Shown here piece after piece: positions 19,168 through 27,902 of a DNA stretch of 64,000 nt (position 1 is its first letter; every line of letters begins with the position of its first letter). A program made the translations under genes and the position numbers. Below the pieces are notes generated by a model. The model worked only from the letters and a program-made list of their open reading frames with translations. It was not told where the DNA came from and did no database searches. Location: the NCBI RefSeq assembly GCF_021290965.1, contig NZ_JAJOYT010000010.1:95344-159343 (forward strand). The letters run 5' to 3'. Source of the stretch: Rheinheimera faecalis. Its GTDB lineage: Bacteria; Pseudomonadota; Gammaproteobacteria; Enterobacterales; Alteromonadaceae.

Positions 19168-20190
19168 ATGAATAGCATAACGCCATTAGCACAAGTAAAA
19201 ACTCTGGAAGGATGCGACTTAGCTGATGCGTTAAGTTTAATAGCTAATGCCACTCAACCATTGATATTCAAAGGTTTGTGTAAAGAATGGCCGCTGGTTA
19301 AAGCGGGTCTTGTTTCAGCTGCGTCCGCCGCAGATTATATCCGACAGTTTTATCAGGGGGTTCCTGTCACTGCCTGTTATATAGAGCCAGAACATCAGGG
19401 CAGAGTTTTTTATAACCCAGAGCAAAATGGCTTTAATTATCAGGTCGGAAAAATAGACTTTAATCAGTTATTGGACCGCCTTTTTGCGTTAAACAGCCAA
19501 ACTCAAGTGCCGACCTATTACATGGGTTCGACGGAGATCAATCATTGGTTTCCGGGTTTGGCAGAGCACAATACGTTACCAATGGATGGCATCAGCCCAC
19601 TGACCAGTGTCTGGCTTGGTAATCAATCCCGCATCGCTGCTCATTATGATTTTCCGCAGAACCTGGCTTGTAATGCAGTCGGACATCGCACTTTTACCTT
19701 ATTTCCGCCAGAACAAATCACCAATTTATATCCGGGCCCTATGGAGTTTGCGCCAGGCGGCCAGGATGTCAGCATGGTGGATTTTGCCGCGCCTGATTTT
19801 GAGCGTTTCCCTAAATTTGCCGAAGCTCTGCAGCATGCACAACGGGCAGAGCTGGAACCTGGCGATGTGTTATTTATTCCGAGCATGTGGTGGCACCACG
19901 TGCAAGCGCTGGACGGGTTTAATGTGCTGATCAGCCACTGGTGGCGCGATACGCCAGCCTATTTGGGTCGACCCAATAATGCCTTGTCTATGGCGGTGCT
20001 GAGCTTACGCAGTTTGCCTAAAGCGCAGCGTCAGGCCTGGAAAGCTATTTTTGACTACTACATTTTTGAGCACGATGAAGTATCACAAGATCATATTCAG
20101 CCAGAGGCCTTAAAGATGTTAACTAAGCCGCTGGATGAGCTGAATGCGCGCCAGATCCGGGCTGATTTACTGAATAAATTAAAGCGCTGA
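19168..20190 (+). CDS. Cupin-like (JmjC/FIH-type) domain protein
   Basis: 340 residues. The fold markers are PLIFKGLCKEWPLVKAG at the N-terminus, the metal-binding HYD (residues 159-161) in SRIAAHYDFPQN, and a distal histidine in PSMWWHHV (243/244). Together these give the HxD...H facial triad expected of a 2-oxoglutarate/Fe(II) oxygenase. FTLFPPEQ and LYPGP are typical of cupin_8 proteins. Eukaryotic relatives hydroxylate protein side chains. Targets of the bacterial ones are mostly unknown, so a protein or peptide hydroxylase role is inference. It lies between SapC and the halogenase gene with short gaps, so a common transcript is likely. Confidence 0.87.
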   Translation: MNSITPLAQVKTLEGCDLADALSLIANATQPLIFKGLCKEWPLVKAGLVSAASAADYIRQFYQGVPVTACYIEPEHQGRVFYNPEQNGFNYQVGKIDFNQLLDRLFALNSQTQVPTYYMGSTEINHWFPGLAEHNTLPMDGISPLTSVWLGNQSRIAAHYDFPQNLACNAVGHRTFTLFPPEQITNLYPGPMEFAPGGQDVSMVDFAAPDFERFPKFAEALQHAQRAELEPGDVLFIPSMWWHHVQALDGFNVLISHWWRDTPAYLGRPNNALSMAVLSLRSLPKAQRQAWKAIFDYYIFEHDEVSQDHIQPEALKMLTKPLDELNARQIRADLLNKLKR

Positions 20191-20234
20191 CAACCAACTA
20201 AAACCAGAAAAGCACCAATCAACAGGGTGAACAG

Positions 20235-21728
20235 ATGAACAACGAACAAAACAGAATCAAAAAGGTCGTGATAGCCGGCGGCGGCACAGCTGGCTGGATG
20301 ACTGCTGCTGGCCTGACCAAATTACTGGGTAAAAACCTTGAAGTGGTTTTAGTGGAGTCTGATGATATTGGCACTGTGGGAGTAGGCGAAGCTACTATCC
20401 CCACTATGCATATCTTCCACCGCTTACTGAATATCAAAGAATCTGAAGTGATGGCGGCCACCAATGCCACTTTTAAGCTGGGTATTCAGTTTGAAAACTG
20501 GAAAACAGTAGGCGAAGACTATATTCACTCCTTTGGGTTTTTAGGCAAAGACTGCTGGGCCTGTGGTTTTCAGCACTTTTGGGTGAAAGGTCGACAAAAA
20601 GGCATAGCGACTGAAATCGGTGACTACTGTGTCGAGCATTTAGGCGCCCGCCAGGGCCGTTTTGCCGTTTTGCCGAATCAGGACCTGAACCACGCTTACC
20701 ATATGGATGCGTCCTTGTATGCCAAGTTTCTGCGCCGTATGTCTGAGCAGCATGGTATTAAACGTATTGAAGGTAAAATTCGTGAAGTTCAGCAGCATAT
20801 GGACGGCAATATCAGTGCTTTATTGCTGGAATCCGGCGAGCTGATTGAAGGCGATTTATTTATCGATTGCACTGGCTTCAGGGCTTTGTTAATTGAACAA
20901 ACACTGAATACTGGTTTTGAAGACTGGAGTCACTGGTTACCTTGTGACAGCGCTTATGCAGTGCAAACCAAAACCACACAAGAGCCCGTAGCGTACACCC
21001 GCGCTATAGCCCGTGATGCTGGTTGGCAATGGAAAATCCCGTTGCAAAGCCGGGTGGGTAATGGCCTGGTGTTCTGCAGCAAGTTTATGACAGAAGCAGA
21101 AGCCAAACAAACACTGATCGACAATGTCGAAGGTGAGATGATGTTTGAGCCACGCTTAATTAAGTTTAAAACCGGCACCCGCCGTCAGCATTGGAATAAA
21201 AACTGTGTCGCCATTGGTTTATCCAGTGGTTTTCTTGAGCCTTTAGAATCGACCAGCATTCATTTGATCCATCGCAGTATTATTCGTTTGCTGCAGATGT
21301 TTCCGTCTCACGGCATAGTGCCTGCGGATGTAGCTGAGTTTAACCGCCAGACTAAAATCGAAATGGATAATATCCGCGACTTTATCATCCTGCACTACAA
21401 AGCTACCGAGCGAACTGATACCAAGTTTTGGCGTTACTGCAAAGATATGCAGATCCCAGACACGCTGGCCCACAGAATGGAATTGTTTAAACAGTCCGGT
21501 AAAGTGTATAAGTTTGCTCAGGAATTGTTTGGTGAAAGCTCCTGGTTACAAGTGCTGATTGGTCAGGGTTTAATGCCAGAACAGTATCATCCTATTGTCG
21601 ATTTAATGCCGGACTCTGAACTGAATGATTTCCTGATGAGCATTAAACAGAATGTGAAACGCACTGTGAGTCAGTTCCCGACTCACCATGAGTTTATTCA
21701 GCAGTATTGTAAGTCGTCCTTAGTCTGA
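20235..21728 (+). CDS. Flavin-dependent tryptophan-halogenase-like protein
   Basis: 497 residues. The FAD-binding Rossmann motif is VVIAGGGTAGWMTA (glycines about 15-20). The halogenase signature WxWxIP is intact as WQWKIP (264-269). A lysine at the position of the catalytic Lys of PrnA lies in TFKLGIQFENW (Lys81), and FLEPLEST (333-340) matches the region flanking the halide and flavin site. All this supports an active two-component halogenase needing reduced flavin. No flavin reductase is adjacent. No biosynthetic gene cluster for a halogenated metabolite is visible, and the neighbours suggest another substrate, possibly a peptide or a TonB-receptor ligand. Ribosome site AGGGTG lies just before the ATG. 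Confidence 0.92.
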   Translation: MNNEQNRIKKVVIAGGGTAGWMTAAGLTKLLGKNLEVVLVESDDIGTVGVGEATIPTMHIFHRLLNIKESEVMAATNATFKLGIQFENWKTVGEDYIHSFGFLGKDCWACGFQHFWVKGRQKGIATEIGDYCVEHLGARQGRFAVLPNQDLNHAYHMDASLYAKFLRRMSEQHGIKRIEGKIREVQQHMDGNISALLLESGELIEGDLFIDCTGFRALLIEQTLNTGFEDWSHWLPCDSAYAVQTKTTQEPVAYTRAIARDAGWQWKIPLQSRVGNGLVFCSKFMTEAEAKQTLIDNVEGEMMFEPRLIKFKTGTRRQHWNKNCVAIGLSSGFLEPLESTSIHLIHRSIIRLLQMFPSHGIVPADVAEFNRQTKIEMDNIRDFIILHYKATERTDTKFWRYCKDMQIPDTLAHRMELFKQSGKVYKFAQELFGESSWLQVLIGQGLMPEQYHPIVDLMPDSELNDFLMSIKQNVKRTVSQFPTHHEFIQQYCKSSLV

Positions 21729-21735
21729 GCTGAGC

Positions 21736-22449
21736 ATGATGGATAAACTGAATTATCAGGTTAATACCGCCATCCGGCCCGAAATTATCTATCTTGGGCT
21801 GGAAAAAACGCCATTGATTATGATTGATAACTTTGCGTTGGACCTGTCTGGTTTACGTCAACAGGCTTGGCAGCTTGAGTTTATGAAGGAAAACCAGACT
21901 TATTATCCAGGTCATCGTGCCGTATTACCTAAAGACTATATAGCCGCCAGTCTGAATGCCGTTTATCAACTGATTTATCAGGTGTATCAGATCCCTGAAA
22001 AACTACGATTAAAACCCAAAATGCTGTTTTATGCGCTGATCACTCAGCCAGAAAACAGCCTGAACCCGCTGCAATGTATGCCGCATTTTGATACCAGTGC
22101 ACCTTTTTATTTTGCGCTCTTGCATTACCTGAATGATAGTCCTCATGGCAGCACAGGGTTTTTCCGGCATAAACCTACGGGTTTTGAACGGATAACTGAT
22201 CAGCGTCGACCGCACTACTTTGAGTCTGCTCAGCACTTTGTAGACACCTATGGTGCGCCACCTCAGCGTTATCAGGTGCAAAGTAATGAGCATTATGAGC
22301 TATACCATCAGATCCCCTATCAGGCGAACAGACTTATTATTTACCCTGGCAATCTGCTGCACTCTTCACTGGTGGATGTCGTTACTGATATAGACGGTTC
22401 GCCGGTCAGTGGGCGTTTAACCGCCAATATGTTTATAGATTTCGTATAA
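21736..22449 (+). CDS. DUF6445 family protein
   Basis: 237 residues. It follows the halogenase gene by 7 bp. The pattern VLIDNF-like PLIMIDNFALDL, YYPGHRAVLP, CMPHFDTSAPFYFALLHYLND, GSTGFFRHKPTGFE and NRLIIYPGNLLHSSLVD matches the DUF6445 family found beside tryptophan-halogenase-like genes. The HFD triplet, a late LLHSS histidine and the arginine in SGRLTANMF recall 2-oxoglutarate/Fe(II) dioxygenase folds such as prolyl hydroxylases. I infer a possible oxygenase, not an established function. ATGs at 21736 and 21739 are both possible starts. Confidence 0.8.
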   Translation: MMDKLNYQVNTAIRPEIIYLGLEKTPLIMIDNFALDLSGLRQQAWQLEFMKENQTYYPGHRAVLPKDYIAASLNAVYQLIYQVYQIPEKLRLKPKMLFYALITQPENSLNPLQCMPHFDTSAPFYFALLHYLNDSPHGSTGFFRHKPTGFERITDQRRPHYFESAQHFVDTYGAPPQRYQVQSNEHYELYHQIPYQANRLIIYPGNLLHSSLVDVVTDIDGSPVSGRLTANMFIDFV

Positions 22450-22487
22450 CCCAAACCTTATGAACTCATAACACAAAGGAACTGAAT

Positions 22488-22526
22488 ATGGTCACGACAG
22501 CACTAAAAATGAAAGCGATTACATGA
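22488..22526 (+). CDS. Possible 12-codon leader peptide upstream of GH1
   Basis: An ATG with a good ribosome site (AAAGGA, 8 bp upstream) opens a 12-residue frame (MVTTALKMKAIT) that ends in TGA within the LacI-type operator region. The stop overlaps an ATG in the GH1 frame (ATGA). It could be a translated leader, a remnant of a deleted gene, or chance. No known attenuator features such as codon runs are present. Confidence 0.3.
   Translation: MVTTALKMKAIT
22510..22523. promoter_or_regulatory. LacI-family operator candidate, TGAAAGCGATTACA
   Basis: Differs by one base from the site at 15155 before the TonB receptor. It lies 66 bp upstream of the preferred GH1 start, in a position to repress the GH1-symporter transcript. 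Confidence 0.65.
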
Positions 22527-22588
22527 CCAGTGTTGCGTTAATCAGACCACTTTTACCCTCCAATTTTAAAGATGAAAAGAAGATAACG

Positions 22589-23917
22589 ATGAACTATGAA
22601 TTGCCAAAAGGCTCAAGACTGCTGAAGAAAGAATTTACTTATGGTGTGGCCACTTCATCTTTCCAGATTGAAGGTGGAGTTGAGGATCGCCTGCCTTGTA
22701 TCTGGGATACCTTTTGCGCTACACCGGGCAAAGTAAAAGATGCTTCAAACGGCGATTTGGCTTGTGATCACTATCACTTATGGCGTGATGATATCGCGCT
22801 GATAAGCTCTTTAGGGGTCGATGCTTATCGTTTATCTATTGCCTGGGCAAGGGTAATGAATAAAGACGGCAGCCTGAATCAGCAAGGTGTAGATTTCTAC
22901 ATCGGCATTTTAGATGAGCTGAAGGCAAAAAATATTAAGTCTTTTGTCACTTTGTATCACTGGGATTTACCTCAACATATTGAAGATCAAGGCGGCTGGC
23001 TGAATCGCAATACGGCCTATTTGTTTCAGGATTATGCCGACAAGTTAAGTAAAGCCTTTGGTGACAGAGTCTATTCGTACGCCACCTTAAATGAGCCGTT
23101 TTGCAGCTCTTACTTAGGTTATGAGGCCGGTATTCATGCGCCCGGCTTAACTAAAAAAGCCTATGGCCGTCAGTCAGCGCACCATTTATTGTTGGCTCAT
23201 GGTCTGGCAATGCAGGTACTGCAGAAAAACAGCCCAAACAGCATGAACGGTATAGTGCTGAACTTCACACCAGCTTATCCGCTAACCGACAGCGCTGCCG
23301 ATCAAAGAGCTGCACAGCTGGCTGACGAGTACTTTAACCAGTGGTATATCAAACCTGTGTTTGATGGTGCTTATCCGGATTCTTTCGCCTTACTGGCGGA
23401 TGAAGACAAGCCAGTGATTGAAGCAGGTGACTTCGACATTATCAAAGCGCCGTTGGACTTTTTAGGCGTCAATTTCTACACCCGCACTGTGTATAAAGCC
23501 GCTGAAGGCCGTGACTTTATTGAAGTCGATATGGTCGATGCACCTAAAACAGATATTGGCTGGGAAATTTATCCACAGGCCTTTACCGATCTGTTAGTGT
23601 CTTTGCATCAGAAATATAAACTGCCTCCTGTTTACATTACCGAAAATGGTGCAGCAGCAGCCGATCAACTGCACAATAGTGAAGTCGACGACCAACTGCG
23701 TTTGTCATACTACCAGTCGCATCTGAGTGCAGTACATCAGGCGGTCGAACAAGGTGTAGATATTCAGGGTTATTTTGCCTGGAGTTTAATGGATAACTTT
23801 GAGTGGGCTGAAGGCTACTTAAAGCGGTTTGGTATAGTGTATGTCGACTACAACAGCCAACAAAGAACTGTGAAAAACAGCGGTCTGGCTTATAAGCGCT
23901 TAATTAGTAATCGTTAA
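22589..23917 (+). CDS. Glycoside hydrolase family 1 beta-glucosidase
   Basis: 442 residues from the chosen start. GH1 hallmarks are FTYGVATSSFQIEGG at the N-terminus, the acid/base glutamate in TLNEPF, the nucleophile glutamate in YITENG, and WSLMDNFEWAEGY near the end. No signal peptide, so it acts in the cytoplasm on beta-glucosides or cellobiose. An upstream in-frame ATG at 22523 would add 22 residues unlike any GH1 and would overlap the operator. The ATG at 22589 gives the normal N-terminus (MNYELPKGSR) and has AGAAGA upstream. It is followed by a sugar symporter gene and a LacI gene. Confidence 0.93.
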   Translation: MNYELPKGSRLLKKEFTYGVATSSFQIEGGVEDRLPCIWDTFCATPGKVKDASNGDLACDHYHLWRDDIALISSLGVDAYRLSIAWARVMNKDGSLNQQGVDFYIGILDELKAKNIKSFVTLYHWDLPQHIEDQGGWLNRNTAYLFQDYADKLSKAFGDRVYSYATLNEPFCSSYLGYEAGIHAPGLTKKAYGRQSAHHLLLAHGLAMQVLQKNSPNSMNGIVLNFTPAYPLTDSAADQRAAQLADEYFNQWYIKPVFDGAYPDSFALLADEDKPVIEAGDFDIIKAPLDFLGVNFYTRTVYKAAEGRDFIEVDMVDAPKTDIGWEIYPQAFTDLLVSLHQKYKLPPVYITENGAAAADQLHNSEVDDQLRLSYYQSHLSAVHQAVEQGVDIQGYFAWSLMDNFEWAEGYLKRFGIVYVDYNSQQRTVKNSGLAYKRLISNR

Positions 23918-23969
23918 TTTATAAAAAATAATAATTTCAAATCAACAATTTATATAGGGTGCGCTCACC

Positions 23970-25301
23970 ATGGTTAGTGTTAAGGAAAAAATTGCTTATG
24001 GCCTGGGGGATACGGCAAGCAATATAGTATTCCAGACCGTCATGTTGTTTCTGACGTTTTTTTATACCGACATCTACGGCATTTCGCCGGCTTTTGTTGG
24101 CACCATGTTCCTGGCTGTGCGTATTATCGACGCAGTGACAGACCCATTGATGGGGGCCATTGCCGACCGCACTCAGAGTAAATACGGTAAATTCCGTCCT
24201 TATTTGCTTTGGTTCGCTTTGCCATTTGGCCTGATCAGCGTGCTGGCGTTTACCACACCAGACTTTGGTGAAGAAGGCAAAATGATCTACGCCTTCGTCA
24301 CTTATACCCTGCTGATGCTGGTCTATACCGCTATCAATATTCCGTATTGTGCTTTAGGCGCTGTGCTGACTGCCGATCCAAAAGAGCGGGTGTCGGTGCA
24401 GTCGTACCGTTTTGTATTTGCCATGCTAGGTGGTCTGATGGTGACCGCCTTAACTTTGCCTTTGGTGGAGTTTTTTGGCCAGGGCGACAGAGCCAAAGGC
24501 TACCAACTGACTATTATGGCGATGAGCGTATTAGGTGTGTTGATGTTTTTGGCCTGTTTTTACGGTACTAAAGAGCGGATTAACCCACCTAAAGAAGCGG
24601 TCAGCCGCAGCTATATGGATAACTTCCGTCAACTGTGGAAAAACGATCAGTGGCGTGTACTGGCGCTGGTGGCTTTATGCCTGATGAGTGGTTACGTTTT
24701 ACGTACTACGCTGGCTATTTACTACGTGAAGTATTACCTGGAAATGCCGGACAGTATCACCTTATTTATCACTTTGGGTATGCTTGGCAGTATGGTGGGG
24801 TGCATTATTGCTCAGCCTTTGGCAAAACGTTACTGCAAAGTAAAACTCTACATAGGCATTCAGATTTTAGCCGCCGCCCTTTGTGCCAGTAGCTATTTTG
24901 TGTCTGCTGACAATGTCACTCTTGCCATTGCTTTGTATGTGCTGTGGAATCTGGTGTTCAACACTGGTACTCCGCTGCTGTGGGCCAAAATGGCTGACGC
25001 TGTGGATTATGGTCAGTGGCGCACTGGCGTCCGAACTACAGGCATGGTGTATTCCTCCATTATTTTCTTTATCAAAATGGGAATAGCTGTAGGTGGTGCT
25101 TTAGGTGGCTGGTTATTGGCAGGTATAGGTTATCAGGCTGATGTCACTCAAACTGAAGAAACCAAAGCAGGTTTATTATTGGCTTTTAGCTTATATCCGG
25201 CCATTGGTTCATTAATTGTCGCTTTTGTGATGGGCGCTTATAAACTAAACACACAAAAAGTTGATGAAATCACAGTGGAATTGAAGAGAGCCGCAGAATA
25301 A
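23970..25301 (+). CDS. GPH-family (glycoside-pentoside-hexuronide):cation sugar symporter
   Basis: 443 residues, about twelve membrane helices. The start KEKIAYGLGDTASNIVFQ, the loop RIIDAVTDPLMGAIADRTQSKYGKFRPYLLW and WAKMADAVDYGQWRTGVR are diagnostic of the MelB/GPH family. It starts 52 bp after GH1 and probably brings cellobiose or another beta-glucoside into the cytoplasm for that enzyme. A dispersed palindromic repeat lies directly after its stop codon, before the LacI gene. Confidence 0.92.
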   Translation: MVSVKEKIAYGLGDTASNIVFQTVMLFLTFFYTDIYGISPAFVGTMFLAVRIIDAVTDPLMGAIADRTQSKYGKFRPYLLWFALPFGLISVLAFTTPDFGEEGKMIYAFVTYTLLMLVYTAINIPYCALGAVLTADPKERVSVQSYRFVFAMLGGLMVTALTLPLVEFFGQGDRAKGYQLTIMAMSVLGVLMFLACFYGTKERINPPKEAVSRSYMDNFRQLWKNDQWRVLALVALCLMSGYVLRTTLAIYYVKYYLEMPDSITLFITLGMLGSMVGCIIAQPLAKRYCKVKLYIGIQILAAALCASSYFVSADNVTLAIALYVLWNLVFNTGTPLLWAKMADAVDYGQWRTGVRTTGMVYSSIIFFIKMGIAVGGALGGWLLAGIGYQADVTQTEETKAGLLLAFSLYPAIGSLIVAFVMGAYKLNTQKVDEITVELKRAAE

Positions 25302-25312
25302 ATCCAAAAGCA

Positions 25313-25414
25313 TTGAAAGTTGTAGGGAGGCGACAAGCAAGGGAGACCCCAGGAGCATAGAGACACTATGTGACTGGGGCGAGCGAACGCAGTCAACAAA
25401 GCTGCATTTTCAAG
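25313..25414 (-). repeat. Dispersed palindromic repeat, copy 1 (inverted orientation)
   Basis: About 100 bp. Read on the minus strand it aligns with the copies at 33340 and 56211: end TTGAA, GCAGCTTTGTTGACTGCG, the core CCCCAG...CTGGGG (here 25347-25379), TTGTCGC, and the opposite end TTCAA. The core arms also contain CATAG/CTATG. It lies between the symporter and the LacI gene. Confidence 0.85.
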
Positions 25415-25526
25415 GATGACGGATGTAAAAGCTGATAATATGGCGACTACAGAGCAAATCAGTCTTTACTGAATTACTCTTGTAGTTCCCGATTCTCTTA
25501 GACTTAACAATAAGTGACAGCACTAT

Positions 25527-26522
25527 ATGGCGACCATTTACGACGTTTCACTGCTTGCAGGTGTATCTCTGGCTACCGTATCCAGAGTGATGAATAAAAA
25601 CACCAATGTCAGCGAAAAGACCAAACAAAAGGTGTTGGCCGCTATGGCTGAATTAGGCTACAGGCCTAATACTTTTGCGCAGTCTTTGGCGTCGAATTGT
25701 TCTAATAGTGTTGGTGTATTGGTCTCACAGTTGGATGGCCCGTATTACGGTCCTATGATGGCTGAAATTGAAGCCGCGCTGCGGGCTGATAACCGTCATG
25801 TGATCATTGCCGTGGGTCACAGCGATGCAGCTCAGGAAATAGACAGTGTTGAGTTTTTATTAAGTAAAGGCTGTGATGCGCTGATCCTGGATGTCGAAGC
25901 TATCTCAGATGACTACCTGATTAAACTTAGTCAAAGCTCAACTCCTATTGTGCTGATCAACAGATATATAGCTGAAATCAGCGACTGCTGTATTTACCTG
26001 AACAATGAGTTAGGTGGATATATGGCTACCCGGCACCTGATTGATTTAGGCCATAGGGATATTGCCTATATTTCCGGACCTTCGAAAAAACACGATGCAA
26101 TAGAGCGTCTTGAAGGCCATAAACGAGCTTTGGCAGAAGTGGGTGTTTCCTTTGATCCTGCCCTGTGTTTTGAAGGTGATTACAAAGAAGACAGCGGCGT
26201 GGAGGGTATGAACTACCTGTTCGGCCAAGACAAAAAATTTACAGCTGTGGTTTGCGCTAACGATCAGATGGTATCCGGCGCTATTTCGGTGTGCCTGGAA
26301 CGTGGCATGAAAATCCCACAAGATTTATCTTTTGTTGGTTATGACAATATTCCTTTTGCCCGTTATGTATCGCCTAAGCTGACCACAGTGAATAACCCTA
26401 TTCATGAAATGGGAAAGATGGCGGCCTTATGGCTACTGAAAAACTTGTATAAGCATGATCTTGAAGTGGAAAATGTATTTGAACCTGAACTGGTGGTGCG
26501 TAACTCTGCTATCAGGCTGTAG
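25527..26522 (+). CDS. LacI-family transcriptional regulator
   Basis: 331 residues. The N-terminal HTH is standard (ATIYDVSLLAGVSLATVSRVMN, then GYRPNTFAQSLAS as hinge), followed by a periplasmic-binding-protein-like effector domain (ANDQMVSGAISV, LSFVGYDNIPFARY). It closes the GH1-symporter region and most likely represses the sugar locus through the AAGCG-type palindromes before the TonB receptor and GH1. The effector is probably a beta-glucoside or glucose, by analogy with beta-glucoside repressors in Alteromonadales. It is separated from the upstream gene by a 225-bp gap containing a repeat, so it may have its own promoter. Confidence 0.92.
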   Translation: MATIYDVSLLAGVSLATVSRVMNKNTNVSEKTKQKVLAAMAELGYRPNTFAQSLASNCSNSVGVLVSQLDGPYYGPMMAEIEAALRADNRHVIIAVGHSDAAQEIDSVEFLLSKGCDALILDVEAISDDYLIKLSQSSTPIVLINRYIAEISDCCIYLNNELGGYMATRHLIDLGHRDIAYISGPSKKHDAIERLEGHKRALAEVGVSFDPALCFEGDYKEDSGVEGMNYLFGQDKKFTAVVCANDQMVSGAISVCLERGMKIPQDLSFVGYDNIPFARYVSPKLTTVNNPIHEMGKMAALWLLKNLYKHDLEVENVFEPELVVRNSAIRL

Positions 26523-26538
26523 TTTTTCAAAAAGGAAA

Positions 26539-26563
26539 GCCTCTGTGCTAAAAACACAGAGGC
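26539..26563. terminator. Bidirectional terminator between LacI and DUF4198 genes
   Basis: GCCTCTGTG and CACAGAGGC pair perfectly around a 7-base loop. T-rich flanking sequence on the minus strand (TTTCCTTTTT) and the convergent gene ends fit shared use. Confidence 0.75.
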
Positions 26564-26569
26564 AGAGAT

Positions 26570-27373
26570 TTAAGGTAAAGCAGCTTCTAAAGTTAAAGTT
26601 AAGCCTTCACGGACTTGGTCGGCTAACTCAGATTCAGCTTTGGCTGAATAGGATGCTTCAATCAGAAATACACCAGCTTCAACAGGTGTATAAGTAAACT
26701 GACCCGTTGCATCGGTTTTATGCTGAATACGACCAGCCTCATCACGGTAACGTTCACCTTCGTATGACACTTCCAGCTCCACCCCAGCTTGCGCTTTACC
26801 ATTGACTAAAAAGGTAAAAGTAACAGGCTCGCCCGCTACTATGTCAGCTGGATGCACAGAGCTTTTAAATTCTAAACCTTCGTTTTTCAATGCCAGCACT
26901 TCTGACGTTGGTTTGTTGACTGTGATAAAAGCGACTGAACGACTGCGGCTTTGGCTGGTCACTACATCTGTTGCATTAGCCGGTAACTCTTTGGCGCGGG
27001 TCTTTTTGTCAGCCATCAGGCGTTTGCGCTCATCACCTACTTTGTACATAGTGCCAAAACGTACAGGGCCGCCTAATTCCAGTTTGTACGTACCTTCAGC
27101 ATTTAACTGTGCATCGACCTGAGATTTACGTTTACCCTGGTATTTATGCTCAATAGCCTGCTTTTTACCGTCTGGCGTATACAAAGACACGTTATCTACC
27201 GGAATACCTTTGTCAGCAACAAAGGTCATGTTGGCGGCGCTGACATCAGCCGATACCCAGCTGCCTGTTTTAGATAACACAAAGTGACTTGGTACTACCC
27301 ATAAAGTGTGAGCCAGAACCGGAGCGCTCACTGCTGTTGCAACCAATAATGAAGCCAGAATAGATTTTTTCAT
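26570..27373 (-). CDS. DUF4198 family periplasmic protein
   Basis: 267 residues with a signal peptide cleaved near VLAHT. The mature protein begins LWVVPSHFVLSK, the usual opening of DUF4198 proteins, and ends in an Ig-like carboxypeptidase-regulatory-type repeat (GQFTYTPVEAGVFLIEASY). The family is often found with transition-metal uptake genes and is thought to be periplasmic, but its action is not known. Here it is the last gene of a three-gene leftward operon under a Fur-box-like site, 4 bp after the DUF2271 gene, so a role in iron handling is likely by context. Confidence 0.85.
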   Translation of the reverse strand: MKKSILASLLVATAVSAPVLAHTLWVVPSHFVLSKTGSWVSADVSAANMTFVADKGIPVDNVSLYTPDGKKQAIEHKYQGKRKSQVDAQLNAEGTYKLELGGPVRFGTMYKVGDERKRLMADKKTRAKELPANATDVVTSQSRSRSVAFITVNKPTSEVLALKNEGLEFKSSVHPADIVAGEPVTFTFLVNGKAQAGVELEVSYEGERYRDEAGRIQHKTDATGQFTYTPVEAGVFLIEASYSAKAESELADQVREGLTLTLEAALP

Positions 27374-27377
27374 TGGA

Positions 27378-27872
27378 CTATTTTCCCTGTACAGAAGTAA
27401 GTTGAATTTTGCCCAGCTCTTTGCTGGCCTTTATTTCGATTTGAACGGCGCTGCCGTCCCATGTGAATGCTTGTTTCGCCAGATTGCGGCCGCCTTGTTC
27501 ACGGGCTGCTTCAACAAAAAGCACATAGTTACCAGCAGCAACTGCTTTACCTTGTTCGTCTTTGCCATCCCAGCGTACTTTGTAGCTGCCAGGACCTTTA
27601 GTGGCACCTGTCTTTGCATCTACTAATTGAGGTTCACTACGGCCCAGTTTGCGCCAGAAGCGACGTAAGTCTTTAATCCAATCCGGTTTTTCCAACCAGG
27701 CTTCGACTAAGCGCACAGGCTGTTGTTGCTCGTTTTCAATCCATACCGCCACATAAGGTCTGTGATAAGTGCCGGTATCAATTTTTGGCAGTTCGACCTG
27801 AATTTCCAGTTCCTGTTGTGCCATGGCAGAGCCGCAACAAAACAGCAATGCAGCGACTAAATACTTGTACAT
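27378..27872 (-). CDS. DUF2271 family periplasmic protein
   Basis: 164 residues with a signal peptide (cleavage near AMAQQ). The conserved DUF2271 features are YHRPYVAVWIEN, a tryptophan-rich LRRFWRKLGR, ATKGPGSYKVRWDGKDEQGKAV and YVLFVEAAREQGGRN. The last part resembles the FlgD Ig-like fold. Function is unknown. It is placed between a PepSY-type membrane protein and DUF4198 with very short gaps, in a probable Fur-controlled operon opposite a TonB receptor. I infer a periplasmic accessory for iron or heme acquisition or reduction. Confidence 0.85.
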   Translation of the reverse strand: MYKYLVAALLFCCGSAMAQQELEIQVELPKIDTGTYHRPYVAVWIENEQQQPVRLVEAWLEKPDWIKDLRRFWRKLGRSEPQLVDAKTGATKGPGSYKVRWDGKDEQGKAVAAGNYVLFVEAAREQGGRNLAKQAFTWDGSAVQIEIKASKELGKIQLTSVQGK

Positions 27873-27902
27873 ACACTTTCCTCTTAGTGAAACGACTCTA
27901 AA

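Noticed and set aside
22523..22588. Earlier start for GH1 (22 extra residues)
   Set aside because: The extension overlaps the LacI operator and is not seen in GH1 proteins; ATG 22589 gives the standard beginning.
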